Shown piece by piece: positions 8,270 through 16,723 of a DNA stretch of 64,000 bases (position 1 is the first letter of the stretch; each line of letters starts with the position of its first letter). The DNA is from DASSUW01 sp963759375 (GTDB lineage Bacteria > Actinomycetota > Thermoleophilia > Solirubrobacterales > Solirubrobacteraceae), in NCBI GenBank assembly GCA_963759375.1, contig CAVWYY010000001.1:434001-498000 (forward strand), written 5' to 3'. Below the pieces are notes generated by a model, which did not search any database, was not told the origin of the DNA, and saw only the letters and a list, made by a program, of their open reading frames with translations. The position numbers and the translations under genes were made by a program.

Positions 8270-9325
8270 GCGGCCCGCGGGCCCGCGACCTCGGGCTGGA
8301 CATCGGCACGCTGCCGTCGGGCCCGCTCGACGCGATCACCGACGTCGACGGCGTCCGCGTCGGCTCGGTCACGCTGATCGAGGGCGACGACGTTCGCACC
8401 GGCGTCACCGTCGTCGTCCCGCACGACGGCCGCGAGCCGCTGTTCGCGGGCGCTCACCGGCTGAACGGCAACGGCGAGCTGACCGGGCTGCAGTGGATCC
8501 GCGAGGCCGGCTGCCTGACCACCCCGATCGGGCTGACCAACACGCACAGCGTCGGTGTCGTCCGCGACGCGATCGTGGCGGCCGACGTCGCGGGCCGCGA
8601 CCCCGACGAGGTCTACTGGAGCCTCCCGGTGGTCGGCGAGACCTGGGACGGCGTGCTCAACGACATCAACGGCTTCCACGTGCGCGCCGAGCACGTGCAC
8701 GAGGCGTTCGCCAAGGCCGGCGGCGGCCCCGTCGAGGAGGGTGGCGTCGGCAGCGGCACGGGAATGATCTGCCACGGCTTCAAGGGCGGTCTGGGCACCG
8801 CGTCGCGCCGTGCGGGCGACTGGACGGTCGGCGTGCTCGTGCAGGCCAACCACGGCCGCCGGTCGCGCCTGACCGTCAACGGCCGGCCGGTCGGCACGCT
8901 GCTCGGCCCCGACGTCGTGCCGCTGCCGTGGGCGGAAGGGGTCGGGCTCGATCATCGTCCTGTGCGCGACCGACGCGCCGCTGCTCCCGCACCAGTGCGA
9001 GCGGCTCGCCCAGCGGTGCGCGCTGGGCATCGGCCGCACGGGCGGCGCGGGGGAGACCTCGAGCGGCGACCTGATCCTCGCCTTCAGCACGCTGCGCCAG
9101 GGCGTTCCGGCGGCCGAGGAGATCAAGCCCGGGCTGCCGCGCACGATCCCGGTGACGATGGTCGTCGACCCGTACCTGGACGAGCTGTTCCACGCTGCGG
9201 TCGAGGCGACCGAGGCCGCGATCGTCAACGCGCTGCTGGCGGGGGAGACGATGACCGGCCGCAACGGCGCGACCGCGCACGGCATCGGCGCCGAGCGGCT
9301 GATGGACGCGCTGGCCCGGCTCTAG
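8266..9325 (+). pseudogene. P1 family (DmpA-type) aminopeptidase, frame-shifted
   Basis: N-terminal-nucleophile peptidase related to DmpA, which self-cleaves into alpha and beta chains. The alpha part runs in the first frame: GPLDAITDVDGVRVGSVTLI, TNTHSVGVVRDA, GSGTGMICHGFKGGLGTASR. At about 8935-8942 (run of four G) reading must move by one base. The beta part then continues from SGSIIVLCATDAPLLPHQC to ERLMDALARL and TAG at 9325. The nucleophile serine of the family lies in this GSII segment, so the break falls at the alpha/beta junction. Translationally coupled to the LLM gene; convergent with the MarR gene, sharing CTAG at the stops. Confidence 0.8.
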
Positions 9326-9738
9326 CCCATCCGTTCGAGCGCGTCGCGCAGGGCGGCGCTCTGGCGGCCGAAGTGCTCCTCGATCCCGCGGGAGTACACC
9401 GGCCACATCCGCCGCAGCAGGTCGACCCCCGAGTCGGTGAGCGTGACCTGCAGCGCCCGGCGGTCCGCCGAATCGGGCTCGCGGCGCACGTGGCCGGCCT
9501 TCTCGACACGGTCGACGAACCGGCTCATCGCCGTGGGGGAGAGCACGACCTCGCGGGCGAGCTCGTTGACGCGCAGGGCGCGGCCCGGCGCGCGGTACAG
9601 CGTCCACAGCAGGTCGTACCACGTCAGATCGGGCAGCCCGGCGTCCGCCAGGTCGCGCCCGATCGCCCGCGTCACGCGGGCGTGGGCGTTCAGGAAGGCG
9701 CGCCAGGTGGCGAGCGTGTCGTCGTCGAGCTCCGGCAC
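9322..9738 (-). CDS. MarR family transcriptional regulator
   Basis: A 138-residue winged-helix protein. The DNA-binding core is visible: GLPDLTWYDLLWTLYRAPG, ALRVNELAREVVLSPTAMSR (recognition helix), FVDRVEKAGHVRREPDSADR and the wing RALQVTLTDSG. The start is GTG at 9738 (VPELDDDTLATW); upstream in-frame codons run into the operator region. It is divergent from an SDR gene whose 56-bp upstream region carries two inverted repeats, so it probably regulates that gene and itself. Confidence 0.85.
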   Translation of the reverse strand: MPELDDDTLATWRAFLNAHARVTRAIGRDLADAGLPDLTWYDLLWTLYRAPGRALRVNELAREVVLSPTAMSRFVDRVEKAGHVRREPDSADRRALQVTLTDSGVDLLRRMWPVYSRGIEEHFGRQSAALRDALERMG

Positions 9739-9759
9739 GCCGCGGAGTATTACTGCGCT

Positions 9760-9788
9760 TGCATTAGGTGTCAATGCATGTATATTGA
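9760..9788. promoter_or_regulatory. Overlapping inverted repeats, candidate MarR operator
   Basis: Two overlapping palindromes lie in the divergent gap: TGCATT-N7-AATGCA (9760-9778) and TCAAT-N8-ATTGA (9771-9788). The AT-rich stretch stands out in this GC-rich DNA and sits directly before the SDR start. Size and position match MarR operators; the adjacent MarR protein is the obvious candidate. Confidence 0.5.
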
Positions 9789-9793
9789 TGCAC

Positions 9794-10597
9794 ATGCACC
9801 TTTTCTCCGACAAGACCATCCTGATCACCGGCGGCGCGGGCGGCATCGGCCGCGCCTCCGCCAAGCGATTCCTCGAGGAGGGCGCCAACGTCGTCCTCAG
9901 CGGCACGCGCCGCGACAAGCTCGAGGCCGTGCAGGCCGATCTCGATCCCTCCGGCGAGCGCGTCCTGATCGTCCCCGGCCAGATCGCCAACCGCGAGCAG
10001 GCGCAGGCGCTCGTGGCCGCCGCCGTCGAGCGCTACGGCGGCGTCGACGTGCTCGTCAACAGCACCGGCATCTTCCGCCCCGTCCCGTTCGAGGAGCAGA
10101 CCGAGGAGCACTTCGAGGAGGCGCTCGGCTCGATCCTGCGGCCGACCTTCTGGGTCTCCCAGGCCGTTGTCGCCTCGATGCGCGAGCGCGGCGGCGGGGC
10201 GATCGTCAACGTCGGCTCGATGTGGGCCGTCGACGCGATCGCCACCACGCCGACCAGCGCCTACTCCGCCGCGCAGGCCGGCCGCCACGTGCTCACGAAG
10301 AACCTGGCGATCGAGCTGGCCGCCGACAACATCCGGGTCAACACGGTCGCGCTCGCGTTCGTGGAGACGCCCGCCTACGAGCGCTTCATGGACCGCGAGA
10401 CCGCCCAGGAGGTCCTCGACTCGGTCTCGCCGTTCCACCCGCTCAACCGCCGCGGCCAGCCCGGCGACGTCACCGAGGCCGTCCTGTTCCTGGCCGGCGG
10501 CGGCGCCGGCTGGATCACCGGCACCACGCTGCCGGTCGACGGCGGGGTGCTCGCCGGCCGCTCGCCGGCGGTGCACCCCGAGGTCGCGGCCGCCTAG
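9794..10597 (+). CDS. SDR family oxidoreductase lacking the catalytic Lys
   Basis: A classical-type short-chain dehydrogenase of 267 residues. The cofactor loop is intact (ITGGAGGIGRASAKRF, residues 11-26), as are Ser142 (VNVGSM) and Tyr157. The expected Tyr-x-x-x-Lys is YSAAQ: residue 161 is Gln, encoded by CAG. The NNAG element is also changed to NSTG. The C-terminus has the usual WITGTTLPVDGG. Another in-frame ATG exists at 9788. It is divergent from a MarR gene. Loss of the Lys suggests weak or no dehydrogenase activity, or a binding or regulatory role. Confidence 0.85.
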   Translation: MHLFSDKTILITGGAGGIGRASAKRFLEEGANVVLSGTRRDKLEAVQADLDPSGERVLIVPGQIANREQAQALVAAAVERYGGVDVLVNSTGIFRPVPFEEQTEEHFEEALGSILRPTFWVSQAVVASMRERGGGAIVNVGSMWAVDAIATTPTSAYSAAQAGRHVLTKNLAIELAADNIRVNTVALAFVETPAYERFMDRETAQEVLDSVSPFHPLNRRGQPGDVTEAVLFLAGGGAGWITGTTLPVDGGVLAGRSPAVHPEVAAA

Positions 10598-11754
10598 GAC
10601 TGGGGAGAGGTCCCGAGCGCCAGCGACACCGTGCGCGTCGACCCGCCGTGCACGACGGTCAGGCTGACGTGGTCGCCCGGCTTGAGCTGGGCGACCGCGT
10701 CGGCGAGATCCTGGGCCTCACGGATCGGCTTGCCGTTGATGGCGGTGATCGAGTCGCCGCCGAGCAGCGCGGTCTCGCCGTCGGCCGTCACCTGATGCGT
10801 GGCGGCCTTCAGCCCGGCCTTGGCGGCCGGGCTGCCGGACGTGATCTTGGCGATCGTGACGCCGGAGCTCGGCACGCCCTTCACGAGCTTCGACAGGCCC
10901 TGCGGGATCGTCTCGACCTGCACGCCGATGTACGCGTGCTCGACCTTGCCCTTGCTGATCAGCTGCTGGGCGACGGTGCGGACCGTGTCGGACGGGATCG
11001 CGAAGCCGACGCCGACGTTCGCGTCGACCGTGCCGCCCTCGATCTGGGCGTTCACGCCGACCACGTGACCGGCCGCGTCGAGCAGCGGGCCGCCCGAGTT
11101 GCCGTGGTTGATCGGCGCGTCGGTCTGGATCGCGTTGGGGATCGTCAGGCCGTTGGGGGCCTGGATGTCGCGCCCGGTGGCGCTCACGATGCCGGCGGTC
11201 ATCGTCCGGTCGAGCCCGAACGGGTTGCCGATCGCGTAGACGGGGTCACCGGCGACCGCGCCGCTCGAGCTGTCGAACGACAGCGGATGCAGCGCCGACG
11301 ACGGGGCGGCGACGTGGACGACCGCGAGGTCCGAGCCCGGGTCGGCGCCGACGACCTTGGCCGGATACGTGGAGCCGCTGCCGAAGCCGACGCGGATGCC
11401 GGAGGCGCCGGCGACGACGTGGTCGTTGGTGACGATGTCGCCCAGCTTGTCGATCGCGAAGCCGGAGCCGAGCGACTGCACCTTCTCGGTCTGCGGCGGG
11501 GTGAAGAGCGAGCCGGCGACTTTCTTGGTCTCGGTGGCGGTGATCACGGCGACGCCGGGGGCATCGCGCTTGTAGAGCGCCGCGGGGGTGAGCGTGTCGG
11601 TCGTCGAGCTCGCGGCGGTGGCGGGTATGGCGGGCGCCCGGGCGGCGGCGTTCGAGTCATTGCCGCCGGTGACGGCCCCCGCGATGCCGCCTGCGACGGC
11701 GCCGATCACGAGGGCGATGAGGGCTATGGGGAGCGTACGTGACATGTCGTCCAT
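10594..11754 (-). CDS. Membrane-anchored HtrA/DegP-like serine protease (S1C) with PDZ
   Basis: A 386-residue extracytoplasmic quality-control protease. Residues 7-30 form one N-terminal membrane anchor, followed by a low-complexity linker. The trypsin-like domain has the triad His112 (TNDHVV), Asp142 (GSDLAVV) and Ser220 (GNSGGP). A PDZ domain occupies about 285-380 (AYIGVQVETIPQGLS, GLKAATHQV, GDSITAINGKPI). The ATG at 11754 has a GGGAGGGG ribosome site 6-13 bases upstream; a second ATG at 11745 is possible. It follows a NarL-type two-component system in the same direction, so it might be under its control. The stop overlaps the convergent SDR stop. Confidence 0.92.
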   Translation of the reverse strand: MDDMSRTLPIALIALVIGAVAGGIAGAVTGGNDSNAAARAPAIPATAASSTTDTLTPAALYKRDAPGVAVITATETKKVAGSLFTPPQTEKVQSLGSGFAIDKLGDIVTNDHVVAGASGIRVGFGSGSTYPAKVVGADPGSDLAVVHVAAPSSALHPLSFDSSSGAVAGDPVYAIGNPFGLDRTMTAGIVSATGRDIQAPNGLTIPNAIQTDAPINHGNSGGPLLDAAGHVVGVNAQIEGGTVDANVGVGFAIPSDTVRTVAQQLISKGKVEHAYIGVQVETIPQGLSKLVKGVPSSGVTIAKITSGSPAAKAGLKAATHQVTADGETALLGGDSITAINGKPIREAQDLADAVAQLKPGDHVSLTVVHGGSTRTVSLALGTSPQS

Positions 11755-11829
11755 GCTCGTCCCCTCCCGTCCTCCTCGGCATCGGTCGCGCGCGCGATCT
11801 CGCGGATGACGGTCCGGTCGTCCGACCTG

Positions 11830-12966
11830 TCATCCGTCCGGCGGAAGGACGGCCTGCACGACCGTCCCGGAGCCCGGCGCGCTGGTCACGGTCAGCTCGC
11901 CGCCCGCCGACCGCACACGCTGCTCGCTCGAGGCCAGCCCGACGTGCCCGTCGCGCAGCGCGAGCTCGCGACGCCCGGGATCGAACCCCTCGCCGTCGTC
12001 GCGGACCTCGAGCTCGATCCGCTCGTGGTCCGCCGCCACCGTCACGACCACGTGGCGGGCGCCGCTGTGCTTGACCGCGTTGGTCAGGAGCTCGCGGACG
12101 ATGACGACGATCAGCTCGTCGTGGCGGCCGACGGCCGCGGGGTCGACCGCCACGGTGACCTCCGCGCCGAGGCGCTCGGCCGTGCGGTCGGCGATCGCCC
12201 GCAGCGCGGCGGGCAGCCCGGCGTGGTCCAGCACGTATGGGTGCAGCTCGAAGATCTCGCCGCGCAGCTGCGTGAGCGTCTCGTCGAGCGCGTCGCGCGT
12301 GCGCTCGAACGCGTCCTCGCGGCCCGTGCGCTTGAAGTCGGCGAGCTCCTGACGGGCCAGCGAGAGCGTCTGGATCGACGCGTCGTGCAGATTCTCGGCC
12401 AGGCGGCGGCGCTCGCGCTGCTCGGCGGCGAGTGCGTGCGCCGCAAGCCGCTCGCGCTGGGTGGCCAGCCGCGCGATCGCCGCGTCCCGACGGTGCAGGA
12501 CCGCCGACACGAGCGTCGCGGCGGCGCCGACCCAGGCGAGGTAGACGACCTGGCTGATCATCCGCTCGGTGGCCTCGCTCTCGCCGGCCGTCGGGTGCAC
12601 GACCGAGAGCCCGACGAACGCGCCGATGGCGCCGAGCGCCCAGCCGGCGGTCAGCCGCGGCTGCAGGCGCACAGCCGCCAGCACCGGCAGTGCGAAGAAC
12701 GCCATCGCGGTCTCCGAGAACGGGCCGCCGGAGGCGTAGGTGAGCGCGGTGATCCACGCGAGGTCGATGAACGGCTCGGCGCGATCGAGCAGCTCGGGCG
12801 TCGGCCGCCGGGCCAGACGCAGGGCGAGCAGGGCGGCGGCCCAGACGCCGAAGGCGGCGAGCAGGAACGGGAAGGCGGTGGTGTGGACCGATGGGTGGTC
12901 GACGAGCCGCTCGCCCAGGAGGACGACTGGGACGAGCGCTGCGCGCAGCAGCGCGAGGCCGGTCAC
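11830..12966 (-). CDS. NarL/DesK-type sensor histidine kinase
   Basis: A 378-residue class-3 histidine kinase. The first ~155 residues contain about four to five hydrophobic segments (a membrane sensor without a large external loop). They are followed by a coiled linker, the HisKA_3 box with phospho-acceptor His194 (RRRLAENLHDASIQTLSLAR) and a HATPase domain (ELLTNAVKHSGA as N box; DDGEGFDPGRR; GHVGLASSEQRV). The start overlaps the response-regulator stop (ATGA), so the pair is co-translated in the order regulator-kinase. The signal is unknown; membrane stress is plausible given the HtrA-like protease downstream. Confidence 0.9.
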   Translation of the reverse strand: MTGLALLRAALVPVVLLGERLVDHPSVHTTAFPFLLAAFGVWAAALLALRLARRPTPELLDRAEPFIDLAWITALTYASGGPFSETAMAFFALPVLAAVRLQPRLTAGWALGAIGAFVGLSVVHPTAGESEATERMISQVVYLAWVGAAATLVSAVLHRRDAAIARLATQRERLAAHALAAEQRERRRLAENLHDASIQTLSLARQELADFKRTGREDAFERTRDALDETLTQLRGEIFELHPYVLDHAGLPAALRAIADRTAERLGAEVTVAVDPAAVGRHDELIVVIVRELLTNAVKHSGARHVVVTVAADHERIELEVRDDGEGFDPGRRELALRDGHVGLASSEQRVRSAGGELTVTSAPGSGTVVQAVLPPDG

Positions 12967-13607
12967 TCCAGCAGCCCGCGCCGCATGGCCTCCGCGACGG
13001 CGGCGGCGCGCTCGGAGACGCCGAGCTTCTCGTACAAGCGCGCCTGGTAGGTCTTGACCGTCGGCAGCGCCACGATCAGGCGCTCGGCGATCTGCGGCCC
13101 GGTGAGCCCCTCGGCCATGAGCGTGAGAACCTCGCGCTCGCGGGCGGTCAGGATCGGGCGGTCGTCGCCGGTGCCGCGTAGCCGCACCTGCTCGAACACG
13201 CCGCCCTGGAGTGCCGGGTCGATCACCGTGCCGCCGCGCGCGACCGCCGCGATCGCGTCGAGGATCGCCTCGCGGTCGGCCTCCTTGCGGAAGTAGCCGG
13301 CAGCGCCCATCTGGACGGCGCGGTAGACCAGCTCGGGGTCGCCCGACGCCGACAGGAACAGGACGCGGCTGGGCATCCCGTCACGGACGACGGCGTTGAG
13401 GATCTGCAGCCCGTCGAGACCGGGCAGCCGCAGGTCGAGCACGGCCACGTGCGGCTCGTGGTCGCGGATCGCCGCCAGCGCGTCGCGGCCCTCGGCGGCC
13501 GCGGCGACGAGCTCGAGCTCCGGGCGCTCGCGCACGGCGCGCTCGATGCCCTCGCGGAACAGCGGGTGATCGTCGGCGACGACGACCCTGACGCGGTCCG
13601 GCGGCAT
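12963..13607 (-). CDS. NarL/LuxR-type response regulator
   Basis: A 214-residue regulator. The receiver domain has acidic residues DD in VVVADDHPLFREG, the phospho-acceptor Asp58 (VAVLDLRLPGLDG) and the switch Ser in FLSASGD. The C-terminal LuxR-type HTH is clear: LTAREREVLTLMAEGLTGPQ, then IAERLIVALPTVKTYQARLY. The ATG at 13607 starts just before the first receiver strand. It is encoded directly before its kinase with a 4-bp overlap and is divergent from the acetate-transporter-family gene at 13826. Confidence 0.92.
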   Translation of the reverse strand: MPPDRVRVVVADDHPLFREGIERAVRERPELELVAAAAEGRDALAAIRDHEPHVAVLDLRLPGLDGLQILNAVVRDGMPSRVLFLSASGDPELVYRAVQMGAAGYFRKEADREAILDAIAAVARGGTVIDPALQGGVFEQVRLRGTGDDRPILTAREREVLTLMAEGLTGPQIAERLIVALPTVKTYQARLYEKLGVSERAAAVAEAMRRGLLE

Positions 13608-13825
13608 AGAGGAATGATGGCGCAGCGGCGACGGCTGCACGGTGAAGGCGGAGTGCGGCACGGTGGAGGAGGAGGGTGGCGCCGCCGCGCGCCGCGCGCC
13701 ATCGGGCGATCGGCCCGTCGTCCGGATGACCCGCCTGTCGTCCCGACGTCGTGCGGACGCCCGATGGTGACGCGCCCCTGCGCGCGCGACGCTCGGAGCG
13801 CACCTCGACACGAAGGAGCAACGAC

Positions 13826-14494
13826 ATGGCAGTGAATGTCGAGAGAGACCCGGTGACGCTGGTCATCGAGGACGATCCCATGCGCGCCCCCGCGCGTATC
13901 GACAAGGTGGCGCGGCCCGTCGCGGCGACGGCCGACCCCGCCCCGCTCGGGCTGGCAGCGCTGGCCGTGAGCACCCTGGTGCTGAGCGTCTTCAACGCCG
14001 GCCTGCTCAACCACTCGGGCTTCCCGGTGGTGCTGGGAGTCGCCGTTGCGTATGGCGGTATCGCCCAGCTGCTCGCAGGCATGTGGGAGTTCCGCCGCGG
14101 CAACACGTTCGGCGCGATGACCTTCGGGTCCTACGCCGCGTTCTGGCTGTCCTACTGGGCACTGGAGCAGTTCTTCGTCAAGCAGATCCCGGCCGGCGAG
14201 GTCGGCGCCGCGACCGCCCTGTTCTTCATCACGTGGGCGATCTTCAGCGCGTTGCTGTGGGTCGCGTCCGTGCGGACGACGGCGGCCGTGAGCCTGATGC
14301 TCGCGCTGCTGACGGTCACCTTCCTGCTGCTGGGCATCGGCGAGGCCGGTGCGCACAGCGAGCTGATCAAGATCGGCGGCTGGTTCGGGATCGCGACGGC
14401 GGCGGCCGGTCTGTATGCAGCGTTCGCCGCGCTGATCAACTCCACGTACGAGCGAACCCTCCTCCCGCTGCGGGCGTCCCGGCATGTCCAGTAG
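13826..14494 (+). CDS. GPR1/FUN34/YaaH (SatP) family membrane protein
   Basis: A 222-residue inner-membrane protein of the acetate/succinate uptake family. The family entry motif is present as ADPAPLGLAALAVSTLVLS, then six hydrophobic segments, including GSYAAFWLSYWAL after the third. The N-terminal 45 residues are cytosolic and longer than in E. coli SatP. A GAAGGAG ribosome site lies at 13811-13817, 8 bases before the ATG. It is divergent from a two-component system, 218 bp away. Acetate transport is the family role; the true substrate is not shown here. Confidence 0.88.
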   Translation: MAVNVERDPVTLVIEDDPMRAPARIDKVARPVAATADPAPLGLAALAVSTLVLSVFNAGLLNHSGFPVVLGVAVAYGGIAQLLAGMWEFRRGNTFGAMTFGSYAAFWLSYWALEQFFVKQIPAGEVGAATALFFITWAIFSALLWVASVRTTAAVSLMLALLTVTFLLLGIGEAGAHSELIKIGGWFGIATAAAGLYAAFAALINSTYERTLLPLRASRHVQ

Positions 14495-14693
14495 CGCTCG
14501 CGACCGGGCCCGCTCGCTCGAACTGATCATCCGCGCCGCGGCCGCCGAGGAGCGCCTGCTCAGCCGGCGGCTGGAGAGCGTGGCGGCGGCGCAGCAAAGG
14601 ACGCGCACCGACATCGCGAGCGAGATCCGGCGCGAGCACTTCGGCCATCCGCCGCGGCCGCTCGGTCAGGCGGAGGGAAGCTCCGATCGGTAA
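14484..14693 (+). CDS. Small charged helical protein, uncertain
   Basis: A 69-codon frame overlapping the transporter stop by 11 bases and running 28 bases into the convergent PfkB gene. The peptide (MSSSARDRARSLELIIRAAA, then EERLLSRRLESVAAAQQRTR) is Arg/Glu-rich and predicted helical. No family recognised. The absence of a competing better frame and the coupling to the upstream gene favour a real gene, but high GC makes chance frames of this size common. Confidence 0.35.
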   Translation: MSSSARDRARSLELIIRAAAAEERLLSRRLESVAAAQQRTRTDIASEIRREHFGHPPRPLGQAEGSSDR

Positions 14694-15583
14694 GGGGGCG
14701 ACGCCCCCGGACGCGAGCACGTGCGCGCGGCGACCAGGCACGCGAATGCCGTGGCTTCGACCGCAAGGTCGATGGTGCCCAGGTCGTCGCGCGCCAGCCC
14801 GCGCTCGCTCCACCAGGCGAGAAAGCCCCCACCGAACGCGTCGCCGGCCCCGATCGTGTCCACGACCTTGGCGCGCGGGGCCGGCACCGCCACCTCGGCG
14901 GTGCGCGTGACGACCAGCGCGCCGTTGGGCCCGCGGGTCAGCAGCCCGAGCGTGGGCCCGAGCGCGAGCAGCTCGCGCACCGCCTCCACGTGGGGGGCGT
15001 CCGGGTACAGCCAGTCGAGATCCTCCTCGCTGACCTTGACCACGTGCGCGTTCGCCAGCACGCGCCGCATGCGCGCCCGGTAGGCGTCCGCGTCGCCGAT
15101 CACCCACGGGCGGATGTTGGGGTCGACGGCGATCAGCGCGGTGGGGGCGAGGTGCTCGACGACCGCCTCGAGCGCGGTTGCGACAGGCTCGAGCGTCAGG
15201 CCGAGCGTGCCGACGTGCAGGTACCGCACGCCGTCGGGCAGCGAGGCCAGCGCCGCTTCCGGCGTCAGCCCGACCGCCGAGGTGCCGCGCTCGTAGAAGC
15301 GGTAGCGCGCGACGCCGTCGTCGTCGACCTCGGCGAGCGCCAGCGTCGTCGGATCGTTGGTGCGCTCGAGAGCGGCGAGGCCCACGCTGTCCTCCTCGAG
15401 CAGGCCGAGCAGGCGCTCGCCGAAGCGGTCGCGCGAGAGCGGCCCGAGGTACGAGACCGGCTGCGCGAGCCGGCCGATCGTACGCGCGGTGTTGAACGCA
15501 CCGCCCCCCGGGTGCCCGTGCAGATCGTCGGTCGGGCCTTGCAGGACGAGGTCGTAGAGCGCCTCTCCGCCGACGAGGATCAT
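14666..15583 (-). CDS. PfkB family carbohydrate kinase (fructokinase-like)
   Basis: A 305-residue ribokinase-fold sugar kinase. The N-terminal motif GGGAFNTARTIGRL is PfkB signature 1 and the C-terminal DTIGAGDAFGGGFLAWWSE is signature 2 with the catalytic Asp. It would phosphorylate a hexose or pentose in the cytosol. The ATG at 15583 overlaps the LacI stop at 15580-15582, so regulator and kinase are co-translated. A truncated sugar ABC-permease tail lies just beyond the LacI gene, so this kinase probably served an imported sugar whose transporter has been lost from this locus. Confidence 0.88.
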   Translation of the reverse strand: MILVGGEALYDLVLQGPTDDLHGHPGGGAFNTARTIGRLAQPVSYLGPLSRDRFGERLLGLLEEDSVGLAALERTNDPTTLALAEVDDDGVARYRFYERGTSAVGLTPEAALASLPDGVRYLHVGTLGLTLEPVATALEAVVEHLAPTALIAVDPNIRPWVIGDADAYRARMRRVLANAHVVKVSEEDLDWLYPDAPHVEAVRELLALGPTLGLLTRGPNGALVVTRTAEVAVPAPRAKVVDTIGAGDAFGGGFLAWWSERGLARDDLGTIDLAVEATAFACLVAARTCSRPGASPPYRSELPSA

Positions 15584-16615
15584 GGCGCGATCTCCCCGCT
15601 GCCGCGCTCGATCAGGCGCGTCGGGACCTCGGTGCGGCGCGTCGGCCCTCCGTCGCCGTCGAGGCGGGCGAACAGCAGCTCCGCGGTCAGGCGCCCGAGC
15701 GTAGTGCGGGTCCTGGGCGATGACCGTGAGCCCGGGCTCCACGGCGTCCGCCAGCGTCAGGTCGTCGAACCCCACGAGCGCCACCCTATGGTGCGCGTCC
15801 AGCGCACGCAGCCGCTCGATCGCGCCGATCGTGATCAGGTTCTGCGCGCTGAACACCGCGGTGGGCGGATCCTCCGCGCCGAGCATGTCCTCGACCGCGG
15901 CGGCCGCTGAGCCGCTGTCGTGCAGCCCCATGCGCACGAGCGCCGGGTCGTGGGGCACGCCGTGCGCGAACAGCGCCTCGCGGTGGCCGCGCAGGCGCTC
16001 CGCCGCTGTGTAGATCTGCTCCTGGTCGCCGAGGAAGGCGATCCGGCGGTGCCCGCGGGCGATCAGGTGCGCGGTCGCGGCGTAGCCGCCGCCGGCGTTG
16101 TCGGACAGCACGCAGTCGGCGTCGATGAACGCGGGCGGCCGGTCGACGAACACGAGCGCCACTCCCGCGTCGCGTTCCGGCCGCAGGTACGAGTGGTCGG
16201 ACCCGGCCGGGACGACGATCAGGCCGTCGACGCGCCGGGCCAGGAACGCCTCGGCGAGCTCGCGCTCGCGGGCGGGGTCCTCGTCCGAGCTCCCGACCAG
16301 CGGCAGCACGCCGCGGGTGCGCGCCACGGACTCGACGCCGCGCAGCAGCGCGGCGTGGAACGGGTTCGCGACGTCGTCGAACACCAGCCCGAGGCTCGCC
16401 GAGTGGCGGTCGGCGCGGCGCAGGTTGGTGGCCGTCAGGTCGCGCCGGTAGCCGAGCAGCGCGACCGCCTCACGGACCTTCTCGGCGAGGTCGGGGCGGA
16501 CCTTGCCGTCCCCGTTGACGACCCGCGAGACGGTGGCGAGGCTGACGCCGGCCAGGGTGGCGACCTCCTTCATGGTGGGCCGCCGAGAAAACGTTTCAGG
16601 CTGGCTCGCGCGCAT
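15580..16615 (-). pseudogene. LacI family transcriptional regulator, frame-shifted near 3' end
   Basis: LacI/GalR repressor. The HTH (MKEVATLAGVSLATVSRVVN) is followed by the hinge and a periplasmic-binding-like ligand domain (GLVFDDVANPFHAALLRGVE; VALVGFDDLTLADAVEPGLT). The frame is intact to AQDPHY. At about 15700 one extra base throws off the last 43 codons; in the +1 frame they read LGRLTAELLFARLDGDGGPT to EIAP and stop at 15580, overlapping the PfkB start. ATG at 16615 or 16573 could start it. Two CG-centred LacI-type palindromes lie upstream. If the shift is real, an altered C-terminus fused on toward PfkB results; an assembly insertion is equally likely. Confidence 0.85.
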
Positions 16616-16636
16616 GAATGCGGCACTGTACCGCAC

Positions 16637-16662
16637 TGTCAAGAAAACGTAATCTCTTGACA
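16637..16662. promoter_or_regulatory. LacI-type operator with 8-bp arms
   Basis: TGTCAAGA-N10-TCTTGACA is a perfect inverted repeat at 16637-16662. Both arms contain TTGACA reading outward, so each arm can also serve as a -35 box for a divergent promoter. A second related site, GAAAACGTTTC (16587-16597), overlaps the start region of the LacI gene. The central AACGT is typical of LacI/GalR operators. The pair fits autoregulation and control of the rightward, now truncated, transport gene. Confidence 0.6.
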
Positions 16663-16723
16663 CTTGCGGACACCTTCGGCGACATCGCCAACGGTGACTT
16701 CCTCGGACTGCCAAACCTGCTGA

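Noticed and set aside
8170..11742. Very long plus-strand frame of about 1190 codons
   Set aside because: Only its first part matches a protein (P1 peptidase). The rest is antisense to MarR and the HtrA-like gene and has Arg-rich composition typical of GC-rich shadow frames.
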